Origin: Thamnaconus septentrionalis
Taxonomy: Eukaryota; Chordata; Actinopteri; Tetraodontiformes; Monacanthidae
Direction: 5' to 3'
DNA length: 64,000 nt
Assembly: GCA_009823395.1 (NCBI GenBank)
Contig: CM020514.1
Location: 4,124,466-4,188,465, forward strand
Part shown: piece after piece, positions 23,601-39,000 of the stretch
Position numbering within the stretch: position 1 is the first letter of the stretch
How the letters are laid out: the number at the start of each line of letters is the position of its first letter
Notes under the pieces: model-generated
Database searches by the model: none
Told to the model about the DNA's origin: nothing
What the model saw: the letters and a program-made list of their open reading frames with translations, nothing else
Position numbers and translations under genes: made by a program

Positions 23601-26600
23601 CACTGGACCTTTAACTCCGACTCTTCTTGCTACTTGGACAGCGACTGCACTCTGAGGGGTCCTCCTCCAAGGAGTGTCTATGCTCCCCTTGTTTTTCGTA
23701 GCTTCAGACAGTTGTGGACGTAGCGGGTGCCGCCAAGACATTCAGTGGAGCTTGAAGCAATCTCATCATCATTGTTCCTGGACCACGCTTGTAATGCCGA
23801 GTCTAGCTGCTGCGATGGAAGCTCGTAATTAGCGTCTGGTTCCCTACACCTGTCTGGATAATTGGAGGACACCGGCTCTTTATGAGCCTGCACCTCTACT
23901 CATAGCTCGCAGGCCTCTGAACTTCAAGACTCAAACATGGTTTGAGACCTACTGGACTCCTGCAGCACGACCACGACTGGTTCTGATCTCTATGTGTGTG
24001 ACACCTATTGAACGTCTACCTGCTTTGTCCTCACCCATTTCAAGGGTCAGAGGGCAGCAGGTGTGACAGAATGCATTGCCCTTCGAGGCAAATAATGGTC
24101 TTTTGGGAACTTCGGCTGTACAAAAATGTGAGGAAAAATGTGTTTTCCCGGTTCTGGGATGGATCTCCTAGCATGCAGCTAGTCAGTCTGTGATGCGTGC
24201 ACTCGGTTGTTAACTTACTGAGGACCTCCAAAGTGATGATTTCATCCTTGCACAGCCGCTGGCAGGTCTCATTGTCCGCAAGGCGCCCCGAGTTGAACAG
24301 CCGACACTCAATACATTCCCTGAAGCACAGAGGGATAACATTAGCTGGGTTGACCTTTAGTTGCATGACTTGGGGACTTTTAAAGAGAAATACAAAGTAT
24401 TCAGAATCTCAGATAATATATTCCACTACTTTTGACAGTCAAAAAGCTCTATAGAAATGACTGCCACTAGTTGAACGAATAAGTGATGAATGCATTCTTT
24501 AGCAATGGATGATGTTGAAAATGTGTGCTGCAGACATCTAGTGCGTGTGTGTGTGTGCGCGCGGCTAAGCATATCTTAAATAACATGTATAAGGTATTCA
24601 AAAATGCAAATTTCTCCAAGCACTTCAGCTCAGACATTTAATTTAGTGTTACGATCGATGACATCAATCAATCAACCAATACAGAAAAAAAAAAAAAAAA
24701 ATCAGTGAAAATCAACAGCCACTTTATTAGGTTGCTAGTTCAGCTATGCTATTAGGCAACCATGGTTGAAACCAGCAATCCAGTTGAGCTCCTGTTGCTT
24801 TTGGTTTCTAACCAATCTGCCCATTGACCTCTGACCCCTGACATCAGCCAGGCATTTTCCTGCCCACAGCTGCTACCCACTGGACATTTACTCTTTTTCA
24901 GACCATTCTCCGTTAACCATAGAGATGGACTCCGTGTAGCTAGTCGTATCGCGCGTAATACGGCTAACTACGTAGAAACTAATTGGAAGAAAGGCAACCG
25001 TAACTTGAATAACCGCGCACTACAGTCGAGCTGCGACCCAAAATTTAAAAACCACGACTTTGAAGCGGATTTGACAGCCGACAAAGACGGGAGCCAGGCT
25101 GTAATTTGCACGTGCGCACTAAAATTGGACAACACAGGACTGGTTTGGAGATGACTGGTCTGAGGTGGCTGCTCTCTGGGCGTTCAGGTCAGGTTATACA
25201 GGATTACATAGGCGTCACAATCCAACGTGAATCTTTTTTTTTTTTTTTTAATCTTTCATTACCTTTTAGTTCCACAGGCGTCGGGGCAGGTGGGACATTT
25301 CTCACAGGTGTCTCCGAAGGCGCCGGGTTCTGAACACTGGCAGCGGCCACAGACGCAGCTTCCCCGCCCGCTGCACATCTGTCCGTCCTCGGAGATGCAC
25401 GACGACGTGTCTGTGGAGCAGTTGCAGTTGTCGCCCACGTAGCCGGCGTGGCACTTGCACTCTCCGCAGTGACATTCGCCATGACCTAATCGGGGAAAAA
25501 GAAAAAAAAAAAAAAAAAGGGGGGGGGGGAAAGTTTAACGATACACTTGACAAAAGTAGTACTCGCAGTGGTCGTAGTAGTATAGCAGCACAGGGCAGTT
25601 GTGCGCCGGTGTGTAAGTGCAGGGTGGAGGCCCGCGATGACTGCAACCCCCGTTTATGTACTTGCTTCTCTATGCAAATTTGTGTTTATCGTGATCAGCA
25701 GGAATGTTGGACTTTATGTGGGAGAGGATGAGCCTCTCAAAGCAGGAGGAGGACCAGTTTGCAGTTGCTTCTTTTTTGATTGAACACTGCGATGACCGAC
25801 CGCAGCATTGACAGTCAAATCCCTTCCCTTTGCAGCCGGATGCTTTCACGGAAGGAGAATCCTCCAAGGAATGACAGCAAGCGAAAGCAGTGACAGCGGA
25901 TTTCAAAATGGTCGTTTTTCAGTCAGGCAGGTGCCACAAATTAAAGACGACATCGCTTTGTAATTTTGTCATGATCTGGAGGGAAAAAGCTGGAAATAAT
26001 TATCCGTGGACAGAACGATGAAGAATAACCCCAGAGTTGATTTCGAGAGATACTCTACTTCAATCAAACCACCTTTGTGATGTTCCCACCACGTGGACTC
26101 GTCAAGCGTACGAGTTACTTCAGAAAACTGAAATACGTTTTTTTTTTTGGTGTGTGCGTGATTTAACTTAATATCTCATAACTCAACTCACAGATCTTAG
26201 AGAAAGTCAGACAAACAGGAAACACAGACACATCAACAGTAGCTTGAAAAAACACTTTTTTTCTGTGCATGTGGCTGAAAGGGACTCTCAGCGGAGGCTA
26301 ATTTATGACCCAGCGCGGACAGGAAGTAAAAATGGGTCACTAACAAATTAAATCACTCCGCTTAGGAGTGGCATGCACACATGACGGCCTGCGATGACGA
26401 CAATCAGATTATGTTGAACTTCAGACACAGTGGTGACTGAGAAGAGGAAGCTCCGGTCTAAGCCCACGTCCTTAAAAAAAGAGGGAAGAGAAACACTCGG
26501 GTCAGATTGTCCACACTGTGGTCAGACAGCGTCTGGACTTGCAGGCACGCAATAGATGACGGTTCTATTGACGTGTATGTCTAGATGAATAAATCTCTGG

Positions 26601-27018
26601 GGTGTTGTGTGAAGAACCTGGAGACAGCAATGAATTCAATCCATTTTGGAACAAAACCGTAACAGAAGAAAATTGTGACACACATGTGAATCCAATGAAA
26701 CTGTTGCACGTGTAGACACCTTGCTGGAGAGAAACTGCCATTCAGACTTTAATGTAACTTTCCTCAGAATATAACACTACTAGTTCTCTTTGTTTGCGAG
26801 GGAAATACCAGGTTGCGGAAAAACAACTTTACATGCAATATACTGGCTGTGAAGTTCTAGTAAATAACTACTAAATACTGCTAACAATTTGTTTAGTCGG
26901 ACTAGAATTCCTCTTTAAATGAGAGCGCTGTTGCTATTGCATTTGAAAGATGAACAATATTTGGTACTATTGTGATATCTTGGTGTGTATACATATATAT
27001 ACATTTATATATATATAT

Positions 27019-27054
<36 letters not shown>

Positions 27055-30000
27055 ACCTACGGGCAATTTAGAATGTTCAATTGACCTCACATGCATGTTT
27101 TTGGACTGTGGGTCCAGGCGGAGAATCCGGAGAGAACCCCGCAGACACAGGAGAACACGCAAACTTGCACAGAAAGGTCCCAGGCCCGGAATCGAACCCC
27201 ACCTTCTTGCTGTGAGGTGGCAGCGCTAACCACTGCGCCACCGTCTGACTGCGTGGGCGCAATCTTGAAAGTTGGAGCTTCTTGTTCCCTTAATGTCGCC
27301 TATTCAGCAATTTCTGATCCGCGATCATTTAAGCGTTTGTGAACAACGACTCAAAAAGTGTTTGACGTGGAGAAAATGAAATCCATGAAAACCTATATTT
27401 TCAGATTTTTTTCCTTCAGTTTTGACAGGGACTTCGTGCAGAATGCTGACCGAGCAGACAGACTCTCATCAGAGTACTGAGAGAAATGGCTCAGAACAAC
27501 CAGCTGCAACATTTCAACAATCGTGCTAATTCTCCCTTTTGTTTTTCCTGCTCTGAGGACCTTTGTGTTGGGCTGCTCGGCAGAGGGGTTAAGATTTGGT
27601 CATTATAAACACAGCTGTGAGAGCGGAGGAATCCTGAGGAATGTGTTCGCATTCTTCAGAGTTGAGAGTGCATCCTCTCTCGCTTAAACCATTTTCACGA
27701 GATCTGCCTTTCAACCCGGAAAGACTGATGTGTCAGTGGAGAAGGAGCGAGGGCGAATGCGCACCGAGCGATTGAAGCCACCAAAACATTGGAGCTATTT
27801 TCTGCTTTCTTGAGCTCGAAAAAAGCAAACAAAAAGGGTGCTTAAGGGGGTTTTTGGAGTAAAGCTGTACGCAGAACATGGGGGGAGTGTTGGGACAGAG
27901 AAGTTGGACAGAACACTGTGGCATGGAGATATCCTAAATTTGATAAATATTTGTTTAAAACATCCCATTTCATCCTAAGAGTTGACACGAAGAGACGAAA
28001 GGAGAATGACAATCGTGAACTCTTAAAAAGACGACCGATTAGCTAACACATTTTTTGACGCATCTATTCTATACTTACACTTACACATATATATCTGTTT
28101 GTCATAGTATATTGTGTATATACAATGTATTGTTTCTATGTTTTTAAACTTCTGCCTTAGGACAACGGATTAAAATTAGCATTTATGCTAACTCCGGCAC
28201 ATCTTCATTGACGCTTTTTGCCGACATGTCAATTAATGTGCATTGTCCTAAACAAATAAATAAATAATAACACTTTTTGACATTGTTAACCCGCATGAGT
28301 TACATGAGAGAAAGGGGCAGGTATGGTCCAGTCCATCTCTTAAAGAGACCAAAGATGCAGAGGAATTATATCCTTTGTCTGATCATTTGCTACGGAGCTC
28401 CATCAAAAAATAAAAAAAAAGCACAACTACTCTTGATCTTGTTTCACCATTTCAGGGCATTGACCGAAAAAACTTTTTTATCCATTGCTCAAGGCGATTC
28501 TTATTTTCAAAGCAACACTCACATAGCTGTTTACACAACCTAACCCTGACAAAATCTAGACACCAACAGAGGGCGACATGGCATTCTCTAAGTTTTTATG
28601 TCTCCTCCTAGTGTTCTTTGTTAATTTGTTAGTGTCAGTTGTCCAATTCTACTATCGTGTTGTTAATGTTTTTGTATTTTTCATTTGTATTTATCGTTGG
28701 ATTATTACTTCTGACCTGCCAGGGACTGCAGATGGAAAGTAGCCTTTGGCTAATCCTGGCATATTTACATTGACATGTTCATTAATATGCACTGTCCCTT
28801 TAAAATAAATAAATTAAAATTAAAAAAGTAAATAAAGGATATAATTCAGACCTTCAGTTCCTCGCACTGTAAATGATCAAAACAGTCAGCGGATGAATTC
28901 CTAGAAACAATTTCAGCAACCATTAAACCAATATAGTGAGCAGTCATTTAATGCATTTACCTAGTTTTATCCAAGTAGTGATGATGGGCACTCAGCCCTC
29001 TGAAAATACACCTTGGTATTTAGCCTCTCCCTGACCCAGGGCAGGAAACACAGCGTACGTCTCTATGGCTTGAAATGAAAGCTTTGACAGCAGAGGAGGG
29101 GAAATCATCAAAACCACACATCCTTATTACAGAGTAGCTGGGGAATATAATGACTGTTTGGTCACAGGCTCAGAAACTGGCACGAGGGAACTTTTTTGTG
29201 TTCGGGAAGTTTGGAGGGTCTCAAAAGCCACGCCCATTCTTTTGCATTCAAAACGAGTGCAAGGTTTAATTTAGATGTTAAGTACATAATGCATTCGGAC
29301 ACAGACGTAACCGCGCACAGGAGAAGTGTAGCATTTCAAAGTGTAGCATTTGGTGCCAAAACAGATAGGGGCCAAAGTGGGGCAAAGGGCCCGACCGACT
29401 CTTGACTCTTCCATCACTGCTTCATCAGTTGAAAAACAGCAGCGACCAGCAGAGACTCCTACAAAGTCAACCCTCTGAAATCCTCCAAAAGGCTACTTTA
29501 ACAATGAGATTTTGCCTTTTTTTTTTTTTTAAAACGCACAAAATAATTTCAAGTTACAGTTACTCAGGTATCAAAGAAACAGGATGAATTTCACCTGGCT
29601 TGATGAATCCGTGGATCGTGGACACTACTGACGTTTTGAACTCAGCTTAGTTAGTCAGTCAGTTGGTTAGTTAGTTAGTTGGGTATTTCAATTGTGTCTG
29701 ATTGTTATAGGAATGGTTTATATGAGCAGAATTTTAGCAGAGTGTCCGAGCTTTCTGTGGGTAGACATGGATAACAGACGAAAAAGCAATAATATCACTA
29801 GTCTGTTTTTTTACAATGGCAACAAAAATGAGGACTTTTACCCTGAGAAAGTCCGGACAAGCACTGTCTTGTGTTCCACTGTGTAGAAATAAGGGTGTTG
29901 GCAAGACAGGTGGGATTAAATTCTGTGGCTAGGATTGAGTTTGTGCGCTTCTCGAAAAAAGAAAAATAGCGTAAAACAAGAAGAAAAACACTCTGTATAG

Positions 30001-33000
30001 ATTTTGGCTTAATCATAAAGCACAAGCAGCGCCGAGAGTCATCCAACAATGACAGGCACCGGCAGCCCTGACATGGATGAGCGGTCATTAGCAGCCGTGA
30101 CAATAGTGCTTACTTGTGGGCAGCGCTCATCCTTTGCGTCACCGGACACCTCGACATCCACTGACATGAGTCACAGCCAGCAGAAAGACAAAGTCGAGAA
30201 AACAAACAAAAAACAAAAAAACCTCACGTTGGAAGATCCACAGAGTGGTGATTATCTCCGCTGCCTAGATATCGAAAACTCCTGCTGCAACCCGCTATTT
30301 ATGCGTCGCTACATGACGAGCGCCGACATTTGGTGCCTAAGCGTTTTATTTTGCTGACTCACCGAAAACTTTGGAAAAAAAAAAGAAGGTAGGAGCGGCC
30401 TCGTGCTTATACACACAAAGTAAAAACAAAACTGTGAGCTAAGCCAGCGTGCGGTTTCTTCACGTGTACACGTGTCAAGGCTGCCGGCTACGAGTATTCG
30501 ATAATAATCAGCAAATTAAAGGGGTGTCCTGACTATTTCTTCTGTTCTCATTCAAGCCGTGGTGGAAACGTGTCACGTCAGGTTGTAACAGGTTAACATT
30601 AACTGTTAGCAAGGTAAGACAGGATACATTATTTTCTACTGAAGTTATATTTTTGGCTGGTAAATTCACGTGTTTAGTTTTATGTCCTTAACACGCTGCC
30701 TCGAAGGCAGCATTGTTGCAACATTATTCTGCCTTGCTAGTCTGTCTGTAAGACACAGACCAGGCATGGGGGTAGAAATGGTTCAACCTTTCAGTTTTTT
30801 TTGGCCATCCGAGCTTTGAAGAGACAAAACCAGGGGTGAGTCACAGCGATTGATGTGCCCGCATAGAAGAACCTTTGGCTTCCTGGCGGCTGAACACGAA
30901 CGATCAGGGCGAGTCATTCAGGTTACCTACGCGGACGTCTCTTGTTTTTCTTTTTTTTCCTGAACCGCGTTGTTTCAGACGCTACGTTGTCCCTTGTGAA
31001 GCGGAATGCAGTGACTAGCATTGTTCTTATGTCCCGACTTATTAATTAGTTTCACAAATAATTAGGAAAAAACAGCAACGGCAAAATGGTCTCTGATCTC
31101 TGGGGAAATGAGGTATTCCAACAATATTATATATGCTTTTAGTGGTTAACAAAGAATGTGGATCACACTAGCATCACACTGACAGAGCATAAAAAAAATG
31201 AAGCGACTACATTGTCATTATTAGGCAAAAAAAAAAGTGTCATTTTATAATATTTTGGATGGTGGTGTGCCATGAGATTTTTTTTAATGTAAAAAAATGT
31301 GACATGGCTCAAAGAATTTTGAAAAACACTGCTATACATACACAGTACACAGTACATAGTACATAGGAACTTGTAGTACTTGTACTTGTTGCTTTCTCTA
31401 CATCTACTGTATCAGATTCATTCCTTGTGCAGATTTGATTGGTTGATTATTTGTAGTGCAGCCTACGTAGTTGGAAGTCTGTTTGCTATTGTTGAGGCAC
31501 AGGTGTGCCTCATGATCTCGGATTACTAACTGAAGTCTCACGCTGAAGCGTGTGTATAAGATGTGTCCATGACTGCTTGGACTTTTAACCCTGATGAAGG
31601 CAAAAAGCTGAAACGCGTAGGTTCAGTTATTTTTTTTAAAATCTGTGTAGCCATTCCAAAACAAAGGCTTTTAATTATTTTTTTATATAGAACAGAGTTG
31701 CCTTGGATTTTTCAGTTTCTTTCTTTTTCAGTTTCTCATCCTGAACTTCACTTGCCATTTTTGTGCGAGGATTTAACTGAATATGTCAGCTTTTATGAAT
31801 GTGCCCCAACCAAGGAACACCTGTTGTTTTTTTGACAAATTGTATTTAAAGGACGAAAGTAGCGCTCGTTCTTCTTTTTTCTTTCCTGCCTGAGACCAAC
31901 TTTTTGGCTGGATTTGCGTAAAGATGGGAAATTGTGCCCCATGAGCACATTTTCTGAAGAATGAGGACAATTTTACTGCATGATTGTAAAAAAAAATTTT
32001 TTACAGACACCGATGATGCCGTAATGAGGAGGACGGGGATCCTTTCATTCATATCATTAGGAACTCATTAAGGTCTTTACTGGGGCAGGGAAAAAGTGGT
32101 GGCAGACTGTTAAAAATTTAATGATTGCTGACGGACGACGGGCACAAACAAGCGTTCTGCATCTGTGCATTAGTGTGTGCAAAAGCTGTGCTGCTGACTA
32201 AACCAAAGACTTGTGTTCCTGCTGGATGTAGATAAATAGAGGCGGGCATTGTGTCAAGGGATCACACCGAAGCCGGCCCCACCATCACAAAGCGCCCTCT
32301 GTGGTCTCACTGGTTGGTTTGGGGATGAGCGAGAACCCCCTCTATGCCCCCACCCCACCCCACCAGTCAGGAGGTCTCCATACAAAAGCACCATCTTGGA
32401 CCCAGTGTTGTGGGAACATGGCAGCTTGTGCCTGTTTGCCATGGCTAGGGCAGCAACGACTATTTTAATCGTCGACCAGTCACCGACTATAAAAACGATT
32501 CGCTGACTAATCAGATTATTATTATAAATAAAAAAATACATCTTTTATTCAACTGTGCCGCTGACAGGCTGGTTCATACAAAATGTACATAATTTATTTG
32601 CGATGTCTCGGTCTGCTTGTTAGCTTAGATGCTAATATTTCACCGAGGCGAGTCAGGCTCCGACTACGTTTCGATTAACTGCCCGACGTGCTTTCTAAAA
32701 AGCTAAAATGCTCCCAAGTGTGAAGTTTTGCACTCGTAGCAACTGTCTGGGACGCCGCCATATGTGTCCTACCGCTCGGTAGAGACGCTATTACACACGT
32801 GCGACTCTCGGCAGAGACTGTAATGAAATGAGTTGGCTCACTCCACTGGAGAAACACGTCTGGCGACAATTGTCGACAATGGAATTCATCGAGAGCCCGA
32901 TGGTATTCATTATGTCTTCCTTTTAAGAGTGGAAAGAAACCCTTGTCTTTAGAAAACAACAACCGAAGTTACGATGGAATTAATCGTCGACTACTGTCAT

Positions 33001-36000
33001 GATCGATTTTTGTCGACGAATCGTTGCAGCCTTTAGCCATGGCTGAGTTGAGTGGTACCAAACCTGCCTGTCTTGGGCTTTTATGTCTCAGGTGAGGAGC
33101 TCAACTAGAGAAACAATCTTATGAAACTGAATTCAAAGTTGTTGTTTTTTTTTTTAAAAACGCTTTAGTACGACATGGAGGAGATCAACCGAGTCCACAG
33201 TCCAGCCAAAAAAAAACTGTCTGCGCCCATTTGCGCAATTCGAGCAAATACACTTTCGCTTTGCTTGGATTTTTTTTCACTTCCTCTCAGATCTGATGGC
33301 GTCGTCCTCTGATCGCAGCTTGTTTATGTTGTGGACTTTCAGCCCACTTGTAATTGTTGAAATGGGTTGCATCACAGGAATGTTTTGAGGCAATGCTCCT
33401 TGGCTCTTAAAATCATGTTAAAGTTCACACGAGTCAAACAAGATTCAGCGAGATCTAGGTTGCACACAGCTGGATGTCAAATTCTCAGAATTTGGGTACG
33501 CCAATATCACAGGATCATAAATAAAAACCAGTGTATTCAAATACACAAACTATAAACTTGCAGTCTAAAAATAAAGACTTTGAAACAGTGTTTAATTCAT
33601 TGTTGATAATTGATTATTGAGATAGCCCTGAATGTTGGTGTTGCAAATTTCCCCACTGTGGGATCAATAAAGGTCTTCTTCTTCTTGTATATTGCATTCC
33701 TCATTTGTCTATTTTCTCTTTTCAGTCCCCATTTCCATTATTCTAAGACAGTGAGTTTTACAATAAAAAAAAACAACAACAACTGATGTATATATGAGCA
33801 AGATACAAACAGTATATCGTGATAAAATTTGCAATTTCAGTTGACCTTTTCTGCATCCCTATAGAACAAATGCTGTTTTTGGTCAAAGACGGGTGGGGAC
33901 AGGGCAAAAACCTCAATGATAAACCAGGTTCAGGAACATCACAATCATCCTCTAAGTCCTTTTCTTAAATAACAACCTACGAGCAGACCTACACAGGGCT
34001 CGGCATGTTTGATGTCAGCTTTTGTTCTCATCGAGGTCAATGTGGTGGAAGGTGTGGCTTTGAGGCCGAGCCAAACCACCACCACCACCACACGGAAATC
34101 AAAGCGACGCGTAAACACACGGTTTGGGCATTCAAAACGGAAGGCGAACCCACCTGAGCAGAGGACGCCCTTGTGGCGAGCGCACGAGAAGTCGTCGCAC
34201 TCGCAGAAGCCGCCGTAGATCTTGCCGAATTCCGACTCGTAGCACAGGCACTGGTTGCAGCTGCACTCCCCGCGCCCGCTGCACAGCTGCTTGCCCTCGG
34301 CCTCCCGGCAGGCACTCAGGTACATGCTGCTGGCTTCGCCCTCCTGGCACTCGCAGCGGGCGCCCAGGTAGCCCGGCTCGCACTGGCACGTCCCGCAGTT
34401 GTAAGTGCCTGCAGGACAGGGACGCTCGTGTCATTGACACGCTTAACTTTGAAAGGTCCAGCGTGTTGAAATTTTCCTGAAAAAATGATGGTGCAAAATG
34501 GCAGCTAACTAGGAGCAAGACCCTGATGGCTGTATAAATTATTATTGTTCTTTGCATTATTACATTTATGAGAATTAGGGATGCAAACGGTCGATTAATT
34601 CATTAATTCGATTAACGATTAATTGATAAGCGGCGATTTTTCCTGAGAACCTAAATTTCACAATGAAAAATGTGTAAGAAACACATTATTTAAGCCTTAA
34701 AAAATGTTGAGGGTCCAATGTGACCCATTTTTACATTAGAGAACAGTAAACACACCCTAAACATTTATCCTCTGACTTAAGGCGGACTTCTAAAATCATA
34801 AATCAAGCCAAATTTTACACACTAGACCTTTAAGTGAATGACTTTTCAGTCTATTTTCCAGTCCAAAACATTTATACAAGTATGTATATGCATGTTTTTT
34901 AATTATCCTGCTGTATTATGTCGCTCAAGCACTCGCTTGTTTCTTTTCAGGAACATTTACAGAACTCTACCTCGAGCAGCTGGCTCCATGGAATTAGTAT
35001 AGCTTACAAATTGGTTTCTGAAGAGTGACAATAGATAAGCAAAATAAAGACTAACGCTAATTCCATTCTTGTGTGCTTTAAGAGTACGTGCAAACATTCT
35101 AACTCAATAGTTTGGGATTTCAGAGATGGAAAGACAAAGAAACGGTTGAGAACAGACAGACATGACCTAAAAAAACAAAGCCAATGAAACATAAAAAACC
35201 TTATTTGAGTGACTGAACGTATGAACACCAACCTATGGAGTTACAGATGCTGCTGTTAGTTTGCTGCGTCCGACTGCAACCGCAGTCGCACTGATAGTCC
35301 ACAGACACCTTGAGGCGATCTTTGAAGCCCACTGGTTTGATGGTGAAACTCTGGTTAGTGCCGTGTGAAGGGCAGCTTCTCGCCTCCACGCTCACATTAA
35401 ATGACACCTGCAGGAAAGAAAACCAAGGAAGAAAAAAAGAGAAAAAAATGTGTAAAAAAAGAAAAAGAAAGAAAAAGTAATTTGATGGCGATCTTGGTCC
35501 AAGTCCATGATTCATGTATTCTTTTCAATTATGTCACGTTTCTTATTTCCTTTTCAATGTTTGTAATGCAGCAGATTTTTTTATGGCATGTCTTATTATA
35601 AATATATGCCGTTTAAAAAAACAATATATTTTTTTAAGTGTTGATGATCTAGGTTCTTTACATGTTATAAAGACTTGTGTCAAAGCTCAGAAGCCTGTGT
35701 GCTTTTTCCCCCCCACCAGCAGGGCTGACAAAGCAGCAGAAAGCTGCCCTGATAATCAGTGCTATTCTCTATCAGTGAAAAAATGGACCTTGAAAATAGC
35801 TTGGTAGATGGAGACAGTAGCGCTTTTTGAATTTGCAAAGAGAATGGCCCTGACTTTTTTTTTTTCTTCAATTTTGTAGCCTCAACATAATGATTAGCGT
35901 TTTCTCGTGGTGAAGGATTATTCTGTGACCTCGAGATCACAAAACAATTTATTTGAGAAGATCTTGAGTTGGTTCATGTGATCCTAATCAGTGACTTTGG

Positions 36001-39000
36001 CAGCCTCCTAAAGGTTAAGCCAGGACTCACGAAAATGTCTGTAACATTGACCAAAACAGTTTTAGATATCAGATGAGAACAATAAGTATTTCCCACTCCG
36101 CTGCAAGCAGTTAGAAGAGTTATAGACCCTGAGGATTAAAATCTGGCACGTGGTTGTAACACTATTGGAGCTCTTGCAGTGGCGGCTCCTTATAGCAATT
36201 TAATGTCTAAATGTCAAATTATACAGCTAACTATTTAAATTCACGCAGCATTAAACACTGGCCAATTCATAAAGATTCTTAATCACATTAGCCAGAAACT
36301 CCCTTCCATCCAGTTTAATAGGGAAATGAGGGGCACAATTACATTAACTGTAAATCAGCATCGCGAGGACAGTCGCTGCAATCATGCGGCTCACTGCGGA
36401 GGATTGAGCTTGGAAAACAGAGGAGAAGTTGCAGGGAGTTGTAGTAAATGAAGGTAAGGGAGTTGGTTGAGTAATCCACTCAAGGGGAGAATCAGTGTGT
36501 GTGTGTGTGTGTGTGTGGGGGGGGAGTAATAAACATGCAAAACAAAAATAAAACATTTAAAATTAAAAATCAGACTTTTAAACATTCAGTATATTCAAAA
36601 TAAAATAAAAAAAAGTTCAAGCTTAAATCGGATCTAAACAGCTTTTTTTTCTTACTTGGGGTGCATGTGCCAACAGCTGGACGAGCCGTTTTCAAGCTAG
36701 GTCTTGTCGAGCGCGCACAAATAATAAGCAAACGCAGCCTTACAAAGAGCAGGTTTTTTTTTTACTCCCCTTCCTGCAATGTCAGCAAGCACAAAACACA
36801 TGCTTTATTCCCCCCCAGGTGCCAGAATTCAGAATCCTAATGGTGAGTTAATTTTGTGTTGCCAAAAAGTAAGAGAAGAGATTTTTGTCCAGTTTTCCCC
36901 AGTGGAAAACCCCAACCAGGACTACACCTCCTTATGCCTGCCTCAAATGAAATTCACTGGAACCAGTCCGGTTCAGAGGGTCAAACAGAAACACACACAA
37001 CTAATCTCGGAATAATCGCTCATTTCTACACAGAGTCCTTAAGAGGGTGTAAGCGCAGACTTTCTCTCCGCTCCACGCATGAACCTTGCGCACCCTGCAA
37101 GAGAGAAAGAGGGAACCAACCGACAATCCCGTTAGCGTTAGCGCCCTCCCCCCACCGACTAATTCTCTTCTTTCATGGCGGCCAGTTTTCTTCCAGCTTC
37201 CATTGTGAGGGTCATTGACATGCAGCAACAGGCTCCGTGAGAGCTCACACACATACACACACACAGCTGACACCCGCACCCCAAAACACAGACTGACTTC
37301 AAAGCAGCGCAGTTCCGGAAGCAAAAGGGTCTGTGCCTTCCAGCTACTTCTAAGCTAACAGCTAAGTCGAGTGACAAACACTCCTATCTGGCTGCTGAAT
37401 GAGATTCCACCTGCACAGCCAAACATGAGGATCAGGTGACTGGTAGGTCACAGGAACATATCAAGTGGACAAAAATAAATAAATAAAAACAAATCCACTG
37501 CAAACTGAAGGCGCAACTAAGGTAATGCTATGCTAACATTAGCAATATTCTTACTATGTGTTGTGTTTTCTGTAAAATGTGAGGTGTGATTTCTGTGAAT
37601 TGTAGAGCAGTGGTTGAAACCATGGAGCAGGAAAGTGAGGACTGTGACTGGTTATTAGACCCAGAAGCATTCAACACACCTGCGAGTGTGCAGCTAATTA
37701 TGGTGAGAGGACTCCTATCTGCGCGTTCAGCGGCCTTCAGTGTCTCTTGATAGAGTGGGACACATTCATTTTAGATTAGACAGAAAAAGTCAACTATGAA
37801 ACACATATTTTCCACTTTCACATGATTTATAAAAAAATAAAAATAAAAAAAGTCCAGTTTTAGAATCTGTGAGAATCTATGAGATTTGTTTCTTTGTCTC
37901 GAATGCAAACACAGAGCTTGGTTTTAAAAGAGCTAGCAGATAGCAGTTACTTTGGTGAGGAATGACCAAGAGGTTGGGAATGAATGGAGCAATCTGGACG
38001 CTCAGTCTGATAGATTGATGTAGTTTTCTGTCCTCACTTTCTCACCGTACGGCAACGTGACAGCGGACAACACATTGAACTGAAATAAAACCACGCCTGA
38101 CAACAACTGAGTTTCACAACGGTTGATAAAGTGAAGTGAAGCGCAGAGCTGGCAGAGCGTCATGGACAGTGCTGGTTTCTGGCACGCAGCCTTCTAAAAT
38201 GTTTGTCCTAGAGTGAACACCAGTTTGTTTGCTTTCATTAGCGTGGCTGCTGACTTGGCAAAAGTCAAGTCTACCTCTCTGGTTACGTTAAACAGCAAAG
38301 AGGCTGTATGTTAACCTGAGGGACCACTGCTCCAATATTACACTTTATTAATACCTTAAGGTAAAAGTAGAAAAGTAGTGCGTCTGGCAGCTCAAAAAAA
38401 AAGGCAAGCCCAAGTCAAGCTGCACAACATATGAATTCTTTAAGACAACTAGAGGCATATGGTCTTTAGAAACCTCACCAAAAGTACATATTTAAAGGCA
38501 AATAACAGCAGAAAGGAAACCTAGCAACCTAGAAAAGGTGACGCATGCGATGTGTGGAACATTGAAGACAGGCACTCACGGTTTCCCCGATCCTCAAGTC
38601 AGTGCATTTCCTCAGACCTGGCAGTGGCTGTCCATCCTGGCAAGTGGCGGTGAAGGAGAGGTTTATGTCCTCTGGGTGATCCCACACCGACAGCTCCACT
38701 TTGGACCGGATATTCTGAGAACATTACATGCACACTGGGCTTAAAAAAAAAAAAAAGATGTACACAATTTGACAAAAGTCAAAGACAGCATAGGACACCT
38801 CATGTTATGGACAAAATTGATCCTAATAGATGGCCCGTGTGCTTCAAGTGTGACATATATACACTGCTACTGGAACTGTCCAGAAATATCACAGTTGTGG
38901 TCATGTGTGTAACCTAAGGAGGCGACGGCAATTTTCAAACACAAGAATTGTAAAGATCCGGGCCAGCTCCTATTGGGGCTGCCACACTTGAATTGAGTTT

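Larger units (their letters stand above)
25486..34153. other. Long intron between itgb5 EGF-repeat exons
   Basis: This 8.7 kb intron is the largest in the gene and separates two cysteine-rich exons. It holds a SINE at 27,050, LINE tails at about 28,140-28,830 and 33,630, a hAT element at 32,446, and long unassigned AT-rich stretches. No additional exon was supported within it. Confidence 0.7.

Noticed and set aside
27185..27241. tRNA gene (A-box- and B-box-like sequence)
   Set aside because: The boxes belong to the head of a SINE-like element with a tRNA-unrelated body; a cloverleaf with proper stems is not preserved.
31560..31640. CCTGATGAAGGCAAAAAGCTG followed by GAAACGCGTAGG, considered as a conserved functional element
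   Set aside because: The word is common in vertebrate interspersed repeats; nothing nearby allows a more exact call.
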